The notes: generated by a model from the sequence alone, not told the origin. A stretch of 64,000 bases of DNA from Rossellomorea marisflavi (GCA_003667865.1 CP033051.1:383501-447500), one strand, 5' to 3'. Positions 20,449 through 29,100 are shown, numbered from the stretch's first letter. Made by a program: numbers and translations.

Positions 20449-20792
20449 TTATCCACAAAAAGATAGATCGTTTACTTTCGTTCTCTTTAATCGTAACCAT
20501 TTTAACATAATTCAAACGTAAGAAACCAATTTCAAGCGAACAAAAGTTCGTTTTTTTATATTTTGGATAAACTCTCAGGTGCTTGGGGATAAAATTGTGG
20601 ATTTCACTGTGGGTAAGTGCATGAATTTGTGTATAAGTTGTTAATAACTATATTACTTATCCACTTAAGTAGTGGGTAGGTGTTAATAAATTATATTTCT
20701 TTAAAAAAACTCTTGAGGATATGTGGAAAAATATTTTTGGTCACTCTTTTTATTCACAATTCGTAAAAGTTATACACATTATCTGTGGATTA
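20449..20792. promoter_or_regulatory. Cluster of DnaA-box-like sequences upstream of uvrB
   Basis: TTATCCACA at 20449, TGTGTATAA (TTATACACA on the other strand) at 20628, TTATCCACT at 20657, TTATACACA at 20770 and TGTGGATTA at 20784. Three exactly match the DnaA-box consensus TTATNCACA and two differ by one base. They sit in an AT-rich, gene-free stretch. Binding is not shown by sequence alone. Confidence 0.5.
20537..20550. promoter_or_regulatory. LexA (DinR) SOS box of uvrBA
   Basis: CGAACAAAAGTTCG is a perfect match to the Bacillus SOS box core GAAC-N4-GTTC, with the preferred flanking C and G. It lies 103 bases upstream of the uvrB start, as expected for damage-inducible uvrBA transcription. 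Confidence 0.9.
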
Positions 20793-20825
20793 GTATTGGA
20801 TAACTTTTGATTTATTAATAATATG

Positions 20826-20972
20826 ACCGTTGCTCTCCACTCCAGGTACTTGCTTTCCGCGGGGCGGGGGTGAGCCTCCTAAGCGCCTTTAGCGCCTGCG
20901 GGGTCTCACCATTCCCGCTAATTCCCGCAGGACGCAGGAGTCAAGCACCTTCCGTTCCAAGCAACTCAGTAA
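20826..20972. repeat. Large GC-rich dispersed repeat (copy D)
   Basis: Same architecture as copy C, with base changes in the left end (GTTGCTCTCCACTCCAGG). The central loop reads AGCGCCTTTAGCGCC, and the right arm carries a small duplication (CGCAGGACGCAGGAG). It lies between uvrB and csbA. Confidence 0.8.
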
Positions 20973-21024
20973 TTATACATTCTTTTATCCAAAATGGGTA
21001 AAGCTAAACCTTTTCACGATCAAC

Positions 21025-21061
21025 AAAAAAGCCCAGCTAAAAAACAGAAGCTAAGCTTTTT
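21025..21061 (-). terminator. Terminator overlapping the csbA stop
   Basis: On the minus strand, an AAGC..AGCT arm pairs with AGCT..GCTT around a T-rich loop and is followed by TTTTTTG. The stem includes the last codons of csbA. Confidence 0.65.
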
Positions 21062-21284
21062 GTCGTGCCTTCTTTGTCATTCTATTAGAATACCAAAAAC
21101 CAAACGTTAACGAAGCAGCATCTACTACAATTAAAAGCCAGGAATTTGTATAACCCTTATACACAGAAGCAGCAATTAATGCCACCGTTAAGATTAACCC
21201 CACATAATGATTGTACGAAACTCTTGTAAATAAAATAACGAGAAGTGCAGGAAGAAATATCGCTAATATAAATTTGTGTAGCAT
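21051..21284 (-). CDS. csbA: CsbA, sigma-B-controlled small membrane protein
   Basis: 77 residues with three hydrophobic helices and a basic C-terminus. LFTRVSYNHYVGL, YKGYTNSWLLIVVDAAS and the length match the CsbA family, which in B. subtilis lies next to uvrB and is induced by general stress through sigma-B. Its biochemical role is unknown. I could not identify a convincing sigma-B promoter here. Confidence 0.88.
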   Translation of the reverse strand: MLHKFILAIFLPALLVILFTRVSYNHYVGLILTVALIAASVYKGYTNSWLLIVVDAASLTFGFWYSNRMTKKARQKA

Positions 21285-21352
21285 TGAGTTCTCTCCTTTA
21301 TCATGCTACTCCATACTATACCGAAAAACACGACTCTATAAAAGCTTTCTGA

Positions 21353-21994
21353 TTAACTTCCATACTCGGCAAGCAATCGGTCTGTTATTTCATTAAGCTC
21401 ACTATGCGGAATATATTTTTCAGATAATAAGTCAGGGACAATGTGCTGCAGAAAATATTGTACACAATGCATTCTCTTAAACTTAAGGATCGTCGAAAGA
21501 GCTTCTTGGTAAATTTCGAAAAAAATTGGTTCAGGATTTCCCTTTTGGATCTCACCGAAGGATTCATAGAGCAGATCAATTTTGTCAGCAACAGCTAGAA
21601 CTCTTCCTTCTAACGTGTCGTCTTTTCCCTCCTTGAACCGGTGTCGGTACACTTCTTGAAACTCTGCTGGAAACTCATTTTGGATAAACTTTGTCACCAT
21701 TTGTTCCTCAACCTGAGAAAATAATTTTCTTAATTCTTCCGAGGAGTATTTGACAGGAGTTTTTATATCCCCAGTAAAAATTTCAGCATAATCATGATTT
21801 AACGCTTTTTCATATAGTGATTTCCAGTCTACTTTTTTCCCGTTGTGCTCCTCCACTGTACCAAGAAATTGGGCAATCTTTGTTACTTTGAAGGAATGAC
21901 TTGCAACATTATGCTCCTGATATTTATATCGACCTGGACAACGATAAAGCTGTTCAAGATTTGAAAGACTTTTAAAATATTGATGAATCCCCAA
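21353..21994 (-). CDS. HD-domain hydrolase, YfbR-like (putative 5'-nucleotidase)
   Basis: 213 residues. Metal-binding HD-type ligands are visible as QEHNVASHSF near residue 28, then NHDYAEIFTGDIKTP around 68-82, and VADKIDL around 135. These match the YfbR/YpgQ-like HD hydrolases that dephosphorylate nucleotides; the substrate cannot be read from sequence. The start is a TTG at 21994 with GAGGTGG just upstream. No operon partner: csbA is 70 bases further on, behind its own leader. Confidence 0.8.
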   Translation of the reverse strand: MGIHQYFKSLSNLEQLYRCPGRYKYQEHNVASHSFKVTKIAQFLGTVEEHNGKKVDWKSLYEKALNHDYAEIFTGDIKTPVKYSSEELRKLFSQVEEQMVTKFIQNEFPAEFQEVYRHRFKEGKDDTLEGRVLAVADKIDLLYESFGEIQKGNPEPIFFEIYQEALSTILKFKRMHCVQYFLQHIVPDLLSEKYIPHSELNEITDRLLAEYGS

Positions 21995-22093
21995 TTTTCC
22001 ACCTCATTCTGTTTCAGACTGTTGTGAGGATCGTTTGAGTTATTACCCCAAAAACACCATCACCCAAACTTGTCCATATCCCATCATAAGCAC

Positions 22094-22849
22094 CTAGCGT
22101 TGAATATATTCTAAAAGAATGTGGTTGAATTCAGAAAAATGTTTTGTGGGTATCTCATGATTGGCTTTTGGTATGTAGATCACTTCCTTCTTCTTCACAT
22201 CGTTAAAGAGGTTCACATGACCATTTATCCAATCTGAGCTTTTCCCATAAATTAATAAAAGTGGTACTTCAAGCTGCTGCAGGTGTTCCACACAGTTGTA
22301 ATAGAGTGATTGCTTATAAAAGTGGTACCAAATCTTTGTATTGGATTTCTCAAAATGCTCGTATAGCTCTTCCTGCATTGGTTGATCTGTTGCATGTACT
22401 CGCGCTAATAAGCGTCGTAATCGTTCTGGTTGCTTTTGAACCATTTTCATACCCGCAAGATGCATGACCTTAAGCTTTAATGCATCAACCTTTGGATACC
22501 CTCCAATAAGAACAAGTGACTGAACCCGCTCAGGATAACGATACGAAAATTCTAAACCAATGATTCCTCCTGCTGAATAGCCGACTAACACACATTTACT
22601 TATTTGTAGCTCGTCAAGAATGGTTACCAACTCTTCCACAAATTCAGAAATTTCTTCTTTCTCTGCTAGGTTTGTTGAATCTCCATGTCCCCCAAGATCA
22701 GGCAAAATGATTCGAAGCTTCTCTGAAAGACTACGTTGATTATAGAAAGTCTTTCGCCCCATTCCAGGTGGGTGAATAAATACAACCGGTGTTCCTTCCC
22801 CAAAATCGTCTACTACAAGCTGACGGTCTTTAAACGTACAAACAACCAT
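22094..22849 (-). CDS. Alpha/beta-fold hydrolase
   Basis: 251 residues with the alpha/beta hydrolase core. The oxyanion HPPG motif near residue 26, nucleophile elbow VGYSAGGIIG (Ser about 93), acid likely in GKSSDWI, and His in KANHEIPT near 233 complete a triad. A cap region lies around 125-175. Such enzymes act on esters, lactones, peroxides or C-C bonds, and the substrate is unknown. It is cytoplasmic, with no signal peptide, and is transcribed alone. Confidence 0.85.
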   Translation of the reverse strand: MVVCTFKDRQLVVDDFGEGTPVVFIHPPGMGRKTFYNQRSLSEKLRIILPDLGGHGDSTNLAEKEEISEFVEELVTILDELQISKCVLVGYSAGGIIGLEFSYRYPERVQSLVLIGGYPKVDALKLKVMHLAGMKMVQKQPERLRRLLARVHATDQPMQEELYEHFEKSNTKIWYHFYKQSLYYNCVEHLQQLEVPLLLIYGKSSDWINGHVNLFNDVKKKEVIYIPKANHEIPTKHFSEFNHILLEYIQR

Positions 22850-22918
22850 TCTTCATCCTCCAGACGTTAAGACTCTTACTATAAGTTTGGTCAGTATATG
22901 AGAAATTAACCAAAGAAC

Positions 22919-22933
22919 AAGGTCCGTCCCTCT
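22919..22933. repeat. Half unit of the GAGGGACGGACCT family
   Basis: AAGGTCCGTCCCTCT followed by five A residues. A solitary arm lying between the divergently transcribed hydrolase and lipoprotein genes. Confidence 0.8.
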
Positions 22934-22991
22934 AAAAAGATGAATGAAATGAGGATAGTAACAGATAATAGGATAAAAAAGGGAGTGTTGG

Positions 22992-23429
22992 ATGTTGAAG
23001 GGAACTTTTTATATGATCGTATTACTTTTACTTTCTTTGTTTCTCGGAGCATGTGGTACGGAAGAAGCAAAAGAGTATGAAGATGATATGGTTATCGAAC
23101 GTGGTCCATCTGTTGCTTATAATATTGTAAAGGATGAAGCTATTGGAAACTCTCAACAAAGAGAAATTCATGTATCGACTTTTGCTTATGATGAAGAGCG
23201 GTATGTTGAAATTACACGTGCGGTAAAAGATGATTACAAAAAAGAAAATCTAGATGCGATTCAATTACATATCTATTATCCAGATCATGAGAATAATGAA
23301 GTTGTAGGAGAGAAAATTGCTGAAGCCCAAATTGCCTACACAGAAGAAGGTGCCAACCAAGTTGGACTAGAAAAGACGGACTCCTACCAAGTGAAACTAA
23401 TCAAAGGGTTAAAAGCAGATAGAACATAA
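22992..23429 (+). CDS. Small lipoprotein of unknown function
   Basis: 145 residues. An N-terminal signal with hydrophobic core MIVLLLLSLFLGAC ends in lipobox LGAC (Cys21), so it should be lipidated and anchored outside the membrane. The mature part is acidic and soluble, with no family I recognise. ATG at 22992 with GGGAG 6 bases upstream. A single plus-strand gene in a minus-strand region. The coding signal is good, but no partner suggests a job. Confidence 0.8.
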   Translation: MLKGTFYMIVLLLLSLFLGACGTEEAKEYEDDMVIERGPSVAYNIVKDEAIGNSQQREIHVSTFAYDEERYVEITRAVKDDYKKENLDAIQLHIYYPDHENNEVVGEKIAEAQIAYTEEGANQVGLEKTDSYQVKLIKGLKADRT

Positions 23430-23526
23430 AAGAGGCTAAGTCGTAACATACTAATCCACCTTTAAAGATGAATTATATTCAACATAGCACCTGATATCTT
23501 AATCAGTATTTAAGCTGAATACTAAG

Positions 23527-23657
23527 TTCGTTCCATTGCGCTACAGACACTCGCTTTCCACGGGGAGGAACCTGAGCCTCCTCGTCTTCGCCTGCGGGGT
23601 CTCAGCCTTTCCTCAAATCCCGTAGGAGTCGAGTGTCTTCCGCTCCATTCCACTAAG
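23527..23657. repeat. Large GC-rich repeat, divergent subtype (copy E)
   Basis: Same plan as copies B-D but with a distinct sequence: TTCGTTCCATTGCGC at the left, CTCGCTTTCCACGGGGAGG, GAGCCTCCTCGTCTTCGCC, TGCGGGGTCTCAGCC, GTAGGAGTCGAGTG, and CGCTCCATTCCACTAAG at the right. It lies downstream of the lipoprotein gene and of serA. Confidence 0.75.
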
Positions 23658-23709
23658 TCTCAAAAAATAGCAAGCAAAAAGTAGACTATCCTAACAACAG
23701 TAAATAAAG

Positions 23710-23758
23710 ACCCGAACAATTTAGCAATATCCGTTAGATAGCGCCTGATCGTTCGGGT
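23710..23758 (-). terminator. Terminator downstream of serCA
   Basis: ACCCGAAC and GTTCGGGT form a stem around a structured 33-base loop. On the minus strand CTTTATTTA follows. It lies about 50 bases past the serA stop. Confidence 0.65.
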
Positions 23759-23792
23759 TATATGTTAAATAATAATGTCATAGACTCTATTT

Positions 23793-23806
23793 AAGGGACG
23801 GACCTT
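23793..23806. repeat. Half unit of the GAGGGACGGACCT family next to the serA stop
   Basis: AAGGGACGGACCTT, a single arm without a partner, 3 bases past the serA stop codon. Confidence 0.75.
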
Positions 23807-23809
23807 CAA

Positions 23810-24985
23810 TTATATGCACTTAACAGAAACGACCCCCGGAATAAGCCCGACCTGTTCCATCACTTCTGATTGTTGCTCATGTACTAGCTCTTGGTCGAGA
23901 TCAATCATCGTATAGGCCCAATTTCCTTTACTTCGGTTAATCATATCAGCAATATTGACATGCAAACTTGATAGAATTGTAGTGATCTGCCCTACCATGT
24001 TTGGTATGTTTTTGTGCATAACCGTGACACGAAGCTTTCCTGTATAGGGAAGATCAACATCCGGAAGATTCACCGCATGTTTTATATTCCCTGTCTCCAA
24101 ATAGTTCTTTAATTGTCTAGCAGCCATAACCGCACAATTCTCTTCTGATTCGATAGTAGATGCTCCAAGGTGTGGTATGGCAACTACATTCTTTTCTCCT
24201 AGAACAATGCCATTCGGGAAATCCGTGACATAGGTCCGAATTTTATGATCCCGTAAGTATGGTAGAAGCTCTTCCTCTTTGAGCAACTCTCCTCTAGAAA
24301 AGTTTAGCAATGTTACACCGTCTTTCATTTTGGAAAAATGCTCTCCATGAAGTAAGCCTTTTGTTTTTTCAGAGAGGGGAACATGAATTGAAATAAAATC
24401 ACACTGTGTTAATAATTCGTCTAATGTTTGGGCCCTTTTCACATCCTTTGATAAGCGCCACGCTGCTTCAACCGAGATAAATGGGTCATACGCTATAACA
24501 TCCATATCCAAGGCTAAAGCATCATTGGCAACTAATACACCAATTGCCCCAAGGCCAATAATTCCTAGTTTCTTCCCTTTAATCTCTGTTCCGCGAAACT
24601 CCTTTTTACCAGCTTCAACGATCTTTTCAAGTGCTGGCTCATCTCGATCCAATTGATGCATCCACTGTTCCGCTGAGAATAAATTACGAGAAACAGCGAT
24701 TAACGAAGCTAGTACAAGCTCCTTAACAGCATTTGCATTGGCACCTGGTGTATTAAATACAACGATTCCACGTTCAGAGCATTCATCTATAGGAATATTG
24801 TTAACACCTGCTCCAGCTCGTGCTATTGCTTTAACAGACAATGGAATGATCATGTCATGCAGATTTTGACTACGAATTAGTAACGCTTCTGGCTCTACAC
24901 TTTCATTAAGCCCATATTGAGGATCCTCCTGAAATAGAGCTAATCCACGTTCAGCAATTGTGTTATACGTTTGTATCCTAGGCAT
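23810..24985 (-). CDS. serA: D-3-phosphoglycerate dehydrogenase, short ACT-domain form
   Basis: First step of serine synthesis: 3-phosphoglycerate to phosphohydroxypyruvate with NAD. The NAD-binding fold shows LGIIGLGAIGVLVAND, and the catalytic Arg/Glu/His of the D-2-hydroxyacid family appear in LNFSRGELL, FPNG and IPHLGAST. The C-terminal ACT domain (from about 320), RVTVMHKNIPNMVGQITTIL, is the probable serine-sensing part. At 391 residues it lacks the intervening ASB domain of the 525-residue B. subtilis SerA. It overlaps serC by 8 bases. Pairing with serC makes the assignment firm. Confidence 0.92.
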   Translation of the reverse strand: MPRIQTYNTIAERGLALFQEDPQYGLNESVEPEALLIRSQNLHDMIIPLSVKAIARAGAGVNNIPIDECSERGIVVFNTPGANANAVKELVLASLIAVSRNLFSAEQWMHQLDRDEPALEKIVEAGKKEFRGTEIKGKKLGIIGLGAIGVLVANDALALDMDVIAYDPFISVEAAWRLSKDVKRAQTLDELLTQCDFISIHVPLSEKTKGLLHGEHFSKMKDGVTLLNFSRGELLKEEELLPYLRDHKIRTYVTDFPNGIVLGEKNVVAIPHLGASTIESEENCAVMAARQLKNYLETGNIKHAVNLPDVDLPYTGKLRVTVMHKNIPNMVGQITTILSSLHVNIADMINRSKGNWAYTMIDLDQELVHEQQSEVMEQVGLIPGVVSVKCI

Positions 24986-26069
24986 GAGCTTCCCTCCTCA
25001 CCGTTCCTTCAAATTCTTTCATAAAATCAATAAGTGATGTTACTCCATCTATTGGCATTGCATTATAAAAGCTTGCTCTCATCCCCCCAACTGAGCGATG
25101 TCCCTTTAGATTTACTAAGCCTGTTTCAGCAGCTTTCTTAATAAATAAAGTATCCAATTCCTCTGAATCAGTAGTAAACGGAATATTCATGAATGAACGA
25201 GAGTTAGAATCCACTCGATTGTGGTAAAGGCTTGATTCATCTATATACTTGTAAAATAGACTTGCTTTCTCATAATTGGCATCAGCAATTGTAGAAATGC
25301 CTCCCTGCTCCTTCATCCATTGGAGCATTAATTTTACAACATAGATCGAGAAGGTCGGTGGTGTATTATAAAGAGAATCACTAGATGAATATGTTTGATA
25401 AGCGAGCATTGTTGGACAGTCCTCAGACTGTTTTCCAATCAGCCCCTCGTCTGCAATGACAATCGTAACCCCAGCTGGTCCCAAATTCTTTTGCGCACCC
25501 GCATAGATCAAACCGTAATCAGCAACATGAATGCGCTCTGACAAGATTGAGGAGGACATATCCGAAACAATTGGAATTGAACCTGTTTCAGGAAGCTCTG
25601 AATAACGAGTGCCCTCAATTGTATTGTTATGTGTAATATGTACATAGTGAGAATGCTGATGAATGTCTTGTTGAGTAACATGAGGAATACTGTTTGCTGT
25701 GGGAGACTTGATGACCTGAACCGTTCCTTGTTTACTTGCTTCTTGCATGGCCTTTTTGGACCAAGTACCTGTATGAATGTATGTGGCAGTTTCATTTCTT
25801 GGTAAAAGATTTAACGGTACCATTGAAAATTGAAGAGAGGCACCTCCTTGAATAAAGAAAACCTTATAGCGATCTGGGATTCCCATAAGCTCACGCAAAA
25901 GCTGTTCAGCTTCAATAATAATCCCTTTAAACTCCTTTGACCGATGACTCATTTCCATAACGGACATACCGGTATTATGAAAATTTAAAAGTTCACCCTG
26001 AACCTTCTCAAGCACAGAAACCGGCAAAGTCGCAGGACCCGCTGAATAATTAAAAACACGACCACTCAA
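24978..26069 (-). CDS. serC: SerC, phosphoserine aminotransferase
   Basis: PLP enzyme for the second step of serine synthesis, and it may also act in pyridoxal synthesis. Family motifs are FNYSAGPATLP at the N-terminus, SHRSKEF, FIQGGASLQFSMVPLNLL, and the PLP lysine in YAGAQKNLGPAG. I start at the TTG at 26069, 8 bases after GGAG; a GTG at 26078 is possible, while the upstream frame lies in the promoter leader. It is cotranscribed with serA from a good promoter at 26108-26136. Confidence 0.94.
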   Translation of the reverse strand: MSGRVFNYSAGPATLPVSVLEKVQGELLNFHNTGMSVMEMSHRSKEFKGIIIEAEQLLRELMGIPDRYKVFFIQGGASLQFSMVPLNLLPRNETATYIHTGTWSKKAMQEASKQGTVQVIKSPTANSIPHVTQQDIHQHSHYVHITHNNTIEGTRYSELPETGSIPIVSDMSSSILSERIHVADYGLIYAGAQKNLGPAGVTIVIADEGLIGKQSEDCPTMLAYQTYSSSDSLYNTPPTFSIYVVKLMLQWMKEQGGISTIADANYEKASLFYKYIDESSLYHNRVDSNSRSFMNIPFTTDSEELDTLFIKKAAETGLVNLKGHRSVGGMRASFYNAMPIDGVTSLIDFMKEFEGTVRREAHA

Positions 26070-26107
26070 ACCACTCACTCCGCTCCTATTTTTCTGAATT
26101 TTTAAAT

Positions 26108-26136
26108 AGTATAATGAACAGAACACCTGAGGTCAA
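26108..26136 (-). promoter_or_regulatory. Sigma-A promoter of serCA
   Basis: On the minus strand, TTGACC (26131-26136) and TATACT (26108-26113) are separated by 17 bases. The start site would be near 26101, giving a leader of about 30 bases before serC. No riboswitch or T-box is visible in it. Confidence 0.8.
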
Positions 26137-26390
26137 TGAAGCATGCAGTAGAAGAAAACGCTTTAATCACCACCGATATCGCTTATTTAAACAATTCCCC
26201 GCATTTTGGCAGGATTTTGAATCTCGATCATTTTTTATAGAAGAGGATAATGATATTTGTAGTGAACAAATAAGTATGTGAGGTGCATCCTTACTTTTAT
26301 AAGAGCACATGGAAGAGGTTAAACTCGCAGAGCTCCCATAGAAGCAACAGACCTATCACTTTTTTTGAAAATTAAAGATGATAACTTCGT

Positions 26391-26879
26391 AAAACCACAG
26401 AGTTGCTTGTAGCGGAAGGGTGCTTGACTCCTGCGGGTAATAGCGGGCAAAGTGAGACCCCACAGCGAAGCGAGGAGGCTCACTCCCGCCCCGCGGAAAG
26501 CAAGCACCCTGCAGCGGAAAGCAACGGTCTAATTATTTTAAATTTAGCTAAGTGATTAGCTTTGTAAAACCACAGAGTTGCTTGCAGCGGAAGGGTGCTT
26601 GACTCCTGCGGGACATAGCGGGCAAAGTGAGACCCCACAGCGAAGCGAGGAGGCTCACTCCCGCCCCGCGGAAAGTAAGCACCCCGCAGCGGAAAGCAAC
26701 GGTCTAATTATTTTAAATTTAGCTAAGTGATTTAGCTTTGTAAAACCACAGAGTTGCTTGCAGCGGAAGGGTGCTTGACTCCTGCGGGACATAGCGGGCA
26801 AAGTGAGACCCCACAGCGAAGCGAGGAGGCTCACTCCCGCCCCGCGGAAAGCAAGCACCCTGCAGCGGAAAGCAACGGA
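26391..26879. repeat. Tandem triplicate of the large GC-rich repeat (copies F1-F3)
   Basis: Three head-to-tail units on the opposite orientation to copies A-D, with AGTTGCTTG at 26401, 26576 and 26752, so the period is 175 then 176 bases. Each unit contains the ~130-base element plus about 45 bases of shared spacer, including CTAATTATTTTAAATTTAGC. Units differ at only a few positions. Open frames within it (26319-26507 and 26655-26942) are by-products of the repeat. The sequence between 26137 and 26390 holds no supported gene. Confidence 0.9.
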
Positions 26880-26938
26880 CCCTATCCAGAAGATTTCCAA
26901 ATAAAAAACTGACACCAAAAAAGATGCCAGCAAAACAA

Positions 26939-28267
26939 TCACCCAGTCAAAATATCCTCTTTAGGATACCCAATCTTCTCCTTACTAGGACTAGCCAAAG
27001 AGAATGCTAGAGTCAAAGGCCCAAGCTTCCCTACAAACATAACAAAAACAATCACACACTTCCCAATCACAGACAAATCAAACGTCAACCCCATCGACAA
27101 CCCAACAGTCCCAAACGCCGAAACAACCTCAAACAGAACCATTAAAAACGGGGCATCCTTCTCCGTAATACTCATAATAAAAAGCGCCGAAAACACCAGC
27201 AGCACACTAATCATCGAAATCGCTAACGAACGAAAAATAAACTTCTCATCAATCGTACGGCGAAAAGCACGTAGCTCTTTTTTCTGACGTAAAAAAGTAA
27301 ACACAGATAACGAGATTACTAGAAACGTAGTCAGCTTAATACCTCCACCAGTTGAAGCACTACCCGCTCCAATAAACATAAGGAAGATCATAAGCAATAT
27401 AGATGGATCCTCCATGCCTCCAATGTTAATGGTATTAAAGCCAGCCGTTCTCGGAGAAACGGCCTGAAAATAGGCACCAAACAACTGATCCATTAAAGGA
27501 AGATTACCTAGAGTTTTGGGATTGTTGACCTCTAATACAAAAATCACAAACATGGCTACGACATTAATCACCAAAGTTCCTACTAACATGAGCTTTGTAT
27601 GAAGAGACAGCTTACGGAATTTTCTTGTATACCATAAGTCTGTTAAAACGGTAAAACCAATTCCACCAATAATAAAGAGGGAGCTGATAACAATATTAAC
27701 AAGTGGATTCCCCACATATTGCATAAGTCCGTCTGCCCAAATCGAAAATCCAGCATTATTAAAAGCCGAAATACTATGAAATAAACTATAGTAACTACCC
27801 TTTGCCCAGCCGTACTCCGGAATCCATTCTGAGGCTAAAAAGACAAATCCAATTCCCTCAACAATAAATGAAAACAAGAATAGGTGCTTAACAAGTCGGA
27901 TCACGCCACCAATTGATGTTTGGTTCAGTGCCTGCTGAATTAGCAGTCTTTCTTTAAACCCGATCTTTTTCCCAAGCATAATAAAAATAAGCATGGCAAA
28001 GGACATAATTCCTAGTCCACCTACTTGGATTAAAATCATAATAATAATTTCACCAAACAGTGTGAATGCTGTACCTGTATCTACAACAATAAGTCCAGTA
28101 ACAGTCATAGCTGATGTCGTTGTAAACAGTGAATCAAGCCATGTAATTCCCTCAGTAGTAGCAAAGGGAAGCTTTAACAGAAGGGTTCCTAAAAGGATAA
28201 AAAATAAAAACACAGATACTAATAGCTGTGGGGGGCTAATAGGATAGGATTTTGATGTTACTTTCAT
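26939..28267 (-). CDS. ktrB: KtrB, K+ channel subunit of the Ktr uptake system
   Basis: Membrane pore of sodium-dependent potassium uptake, 442 residues. Four M1-P-M2 repeats with selectivity-filter segments are recognisable in SAMTVTGLIVVD, FNNAGFSIWADG, SPRTAGFNTINI and FGTVGLSMGL. It pairs with KtrA, encoded 7 bases upstream. The c-di-AMP riboswitch ahead of the operon matches regulation of ktrAB rather than the ktrCD type, so I use ktrB. The repeat cluster lies immediately downstream. Confidence 0.93.
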   Translation of the reverse strand: MKVTSKSYPISPPQLLVSVFLFFILLGTLLLKLPFATTEGITWLDSLFTTTSAMTVTGLIVVDTGTAFTLFGEIIIMILIQVGGLGIMSFAMLIFIMLGKKIGFKERLLIQQALNQTSIGGVIRLVKHLFLFSFIVEGIGFVFLASEWIPEYGWAKGSYYSLFHSISAFNNAGFSIWADGLMQYVGNPLVNIVISSLFIIGGIGFTVLTDLWYTRKFRKLSLHTKLMLVGTLVINVVAMFVIFVLEVNNPKTLGNLPLMDQLFGAYFQAVSPRTAGFNTINIGGMEDPSILLMIFLMFIGAGSASTGGGIKLTTFLVISLSVFTFLRQKKELRAFRRTIDEKFIFRSLAISMISVLLVFSALFIMSITEKDAPFLMVLFEVVSAFGTVGLSMGLTFDLSVIGKCVIVFVMFVGKLGPLTLAFSLASPSKEKIGYPKEDILTG

Positions 28268-28274
28268 CCCCTAT

Positions 28275-28931
28275 TTACACCCCTTCTTTTTCAAAGCGGT
28301 TAATATCTCGATTATGTCCAATCACAATAAGTAAATCATTTTTCTGAACCACCTCTTCAGCTGCGGGCGATACGATAATATCTGCTCCACGTTGAATGGC
28401 GATAATATTACACCCGTACTTTGCACGTACATCAAGATCAATTAAGCTTTTGTCAGAAACTTTATTTGATGCGACTACCTCGACAATACTGTGCTCCTGT
28501 GAAAGCTCTATATAATCAATAATTTTTTCCGATGTAATATGGTGTGCAATTCTTCTTGCCATGTCACGCTCGGGGTGAATTACTTTATCTGCACCTATTT
28601 TGTCTAGAACCTTTTGATGATAGGCATTTGATGCTTTTACCCATACTTCCTTCACCCCTAAATCCTTAAGTAGTAAGGTCGTGAGGATACTAGCCTCAAT
28701 GTTTTCACCGAACGATACGATTACATGGTCAAAATTACGTAGTCCAAGACTTTTCAACGTGGCTTCATCCATCGCATTTGCTTGGACTGCATGTGTTGCA
28801 TAATCCGCATATTGTTCAACAACCTCGGCATTATTATCAATAGCCAAAACCTCAACACCAAGCTTACTAAGCTCTCCAACTAAATTTCCACCAAATCGTC
28901 CTAAGCCTATAACGGCAAATTGCTTTTTCAT
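28275..28931 (-). CDS. ktrA: KtrA, RCK-domain regulator of Ktr potassium uptake
   Basis: Cytoplasmic gating ring for KtrB, 218 residues. The RCK_N Rossmann fold starts with FAVIGLGRFGGNLV and continues with acidic VLAIDNN, which binds ATP/ADP. The RCK_C domain (about 135-218) is the place where c-di-AMP binds in this family. The gene begins about 170 bases after the riboswitch-terminator unit. The second-messenger control therefore probably acts at both RNA and protein level; the RNA part is seen here, the protein part is known from relatives. Confidence 0.94.
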   Translation of the reverse strand: MKKQFAVIGLGRFGGNLVGELSKLGVEVLAIDNNAEVVEQYADYATHAVQANAMDEATLKSLGLRNFDHVIVSFGENIEASILTTLLLKDLGVKEVWVKASNAYHQKVLDKIGADKVIHPERDMARRIAHHITSEKIIDYIELSQEHSIVEVVASNKVSDKSLIDLDVRAKYGCNIIAIQRGADIIVSPAAEEVVQKNDLLIVIGHNRDINRFEKEGV

Positions 28932-29100
28932 TCGTATTCCTCCAACATGTTGTGTTCAACGATCCAAGAAGTGCTTTATTTCAATACCTACGTCTTTACA
29001 TAGGATAACCTCTTAGTCTTTTTCTATCAGTATCTGTAAAAAATCCTAAAACTTGCTTCCAGTCTTATAAAAAAACTCGAACAATTCTTAAAAAAGCACG

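Noticed and set aside
26114-26281. 55-residue plus-strand frame upstream of serC
   Set aside because: No ribosome site, and it overlaps a good promoter for serC on the other strand.
26391-26879. CRISPR array
   Set aside because: Repeat units are about 175 bases long, with no short repeat-spacer pattern and no cas genes.
26319-26942. Open frames of 62-95 residues in the tandem large repeats (LAFRGAGVSLLASLWG type)
   Set aside because: They consist entirely of repeat sequence, recur in each copy, and have no ribosome site. They are by-products of the GC-rich element.
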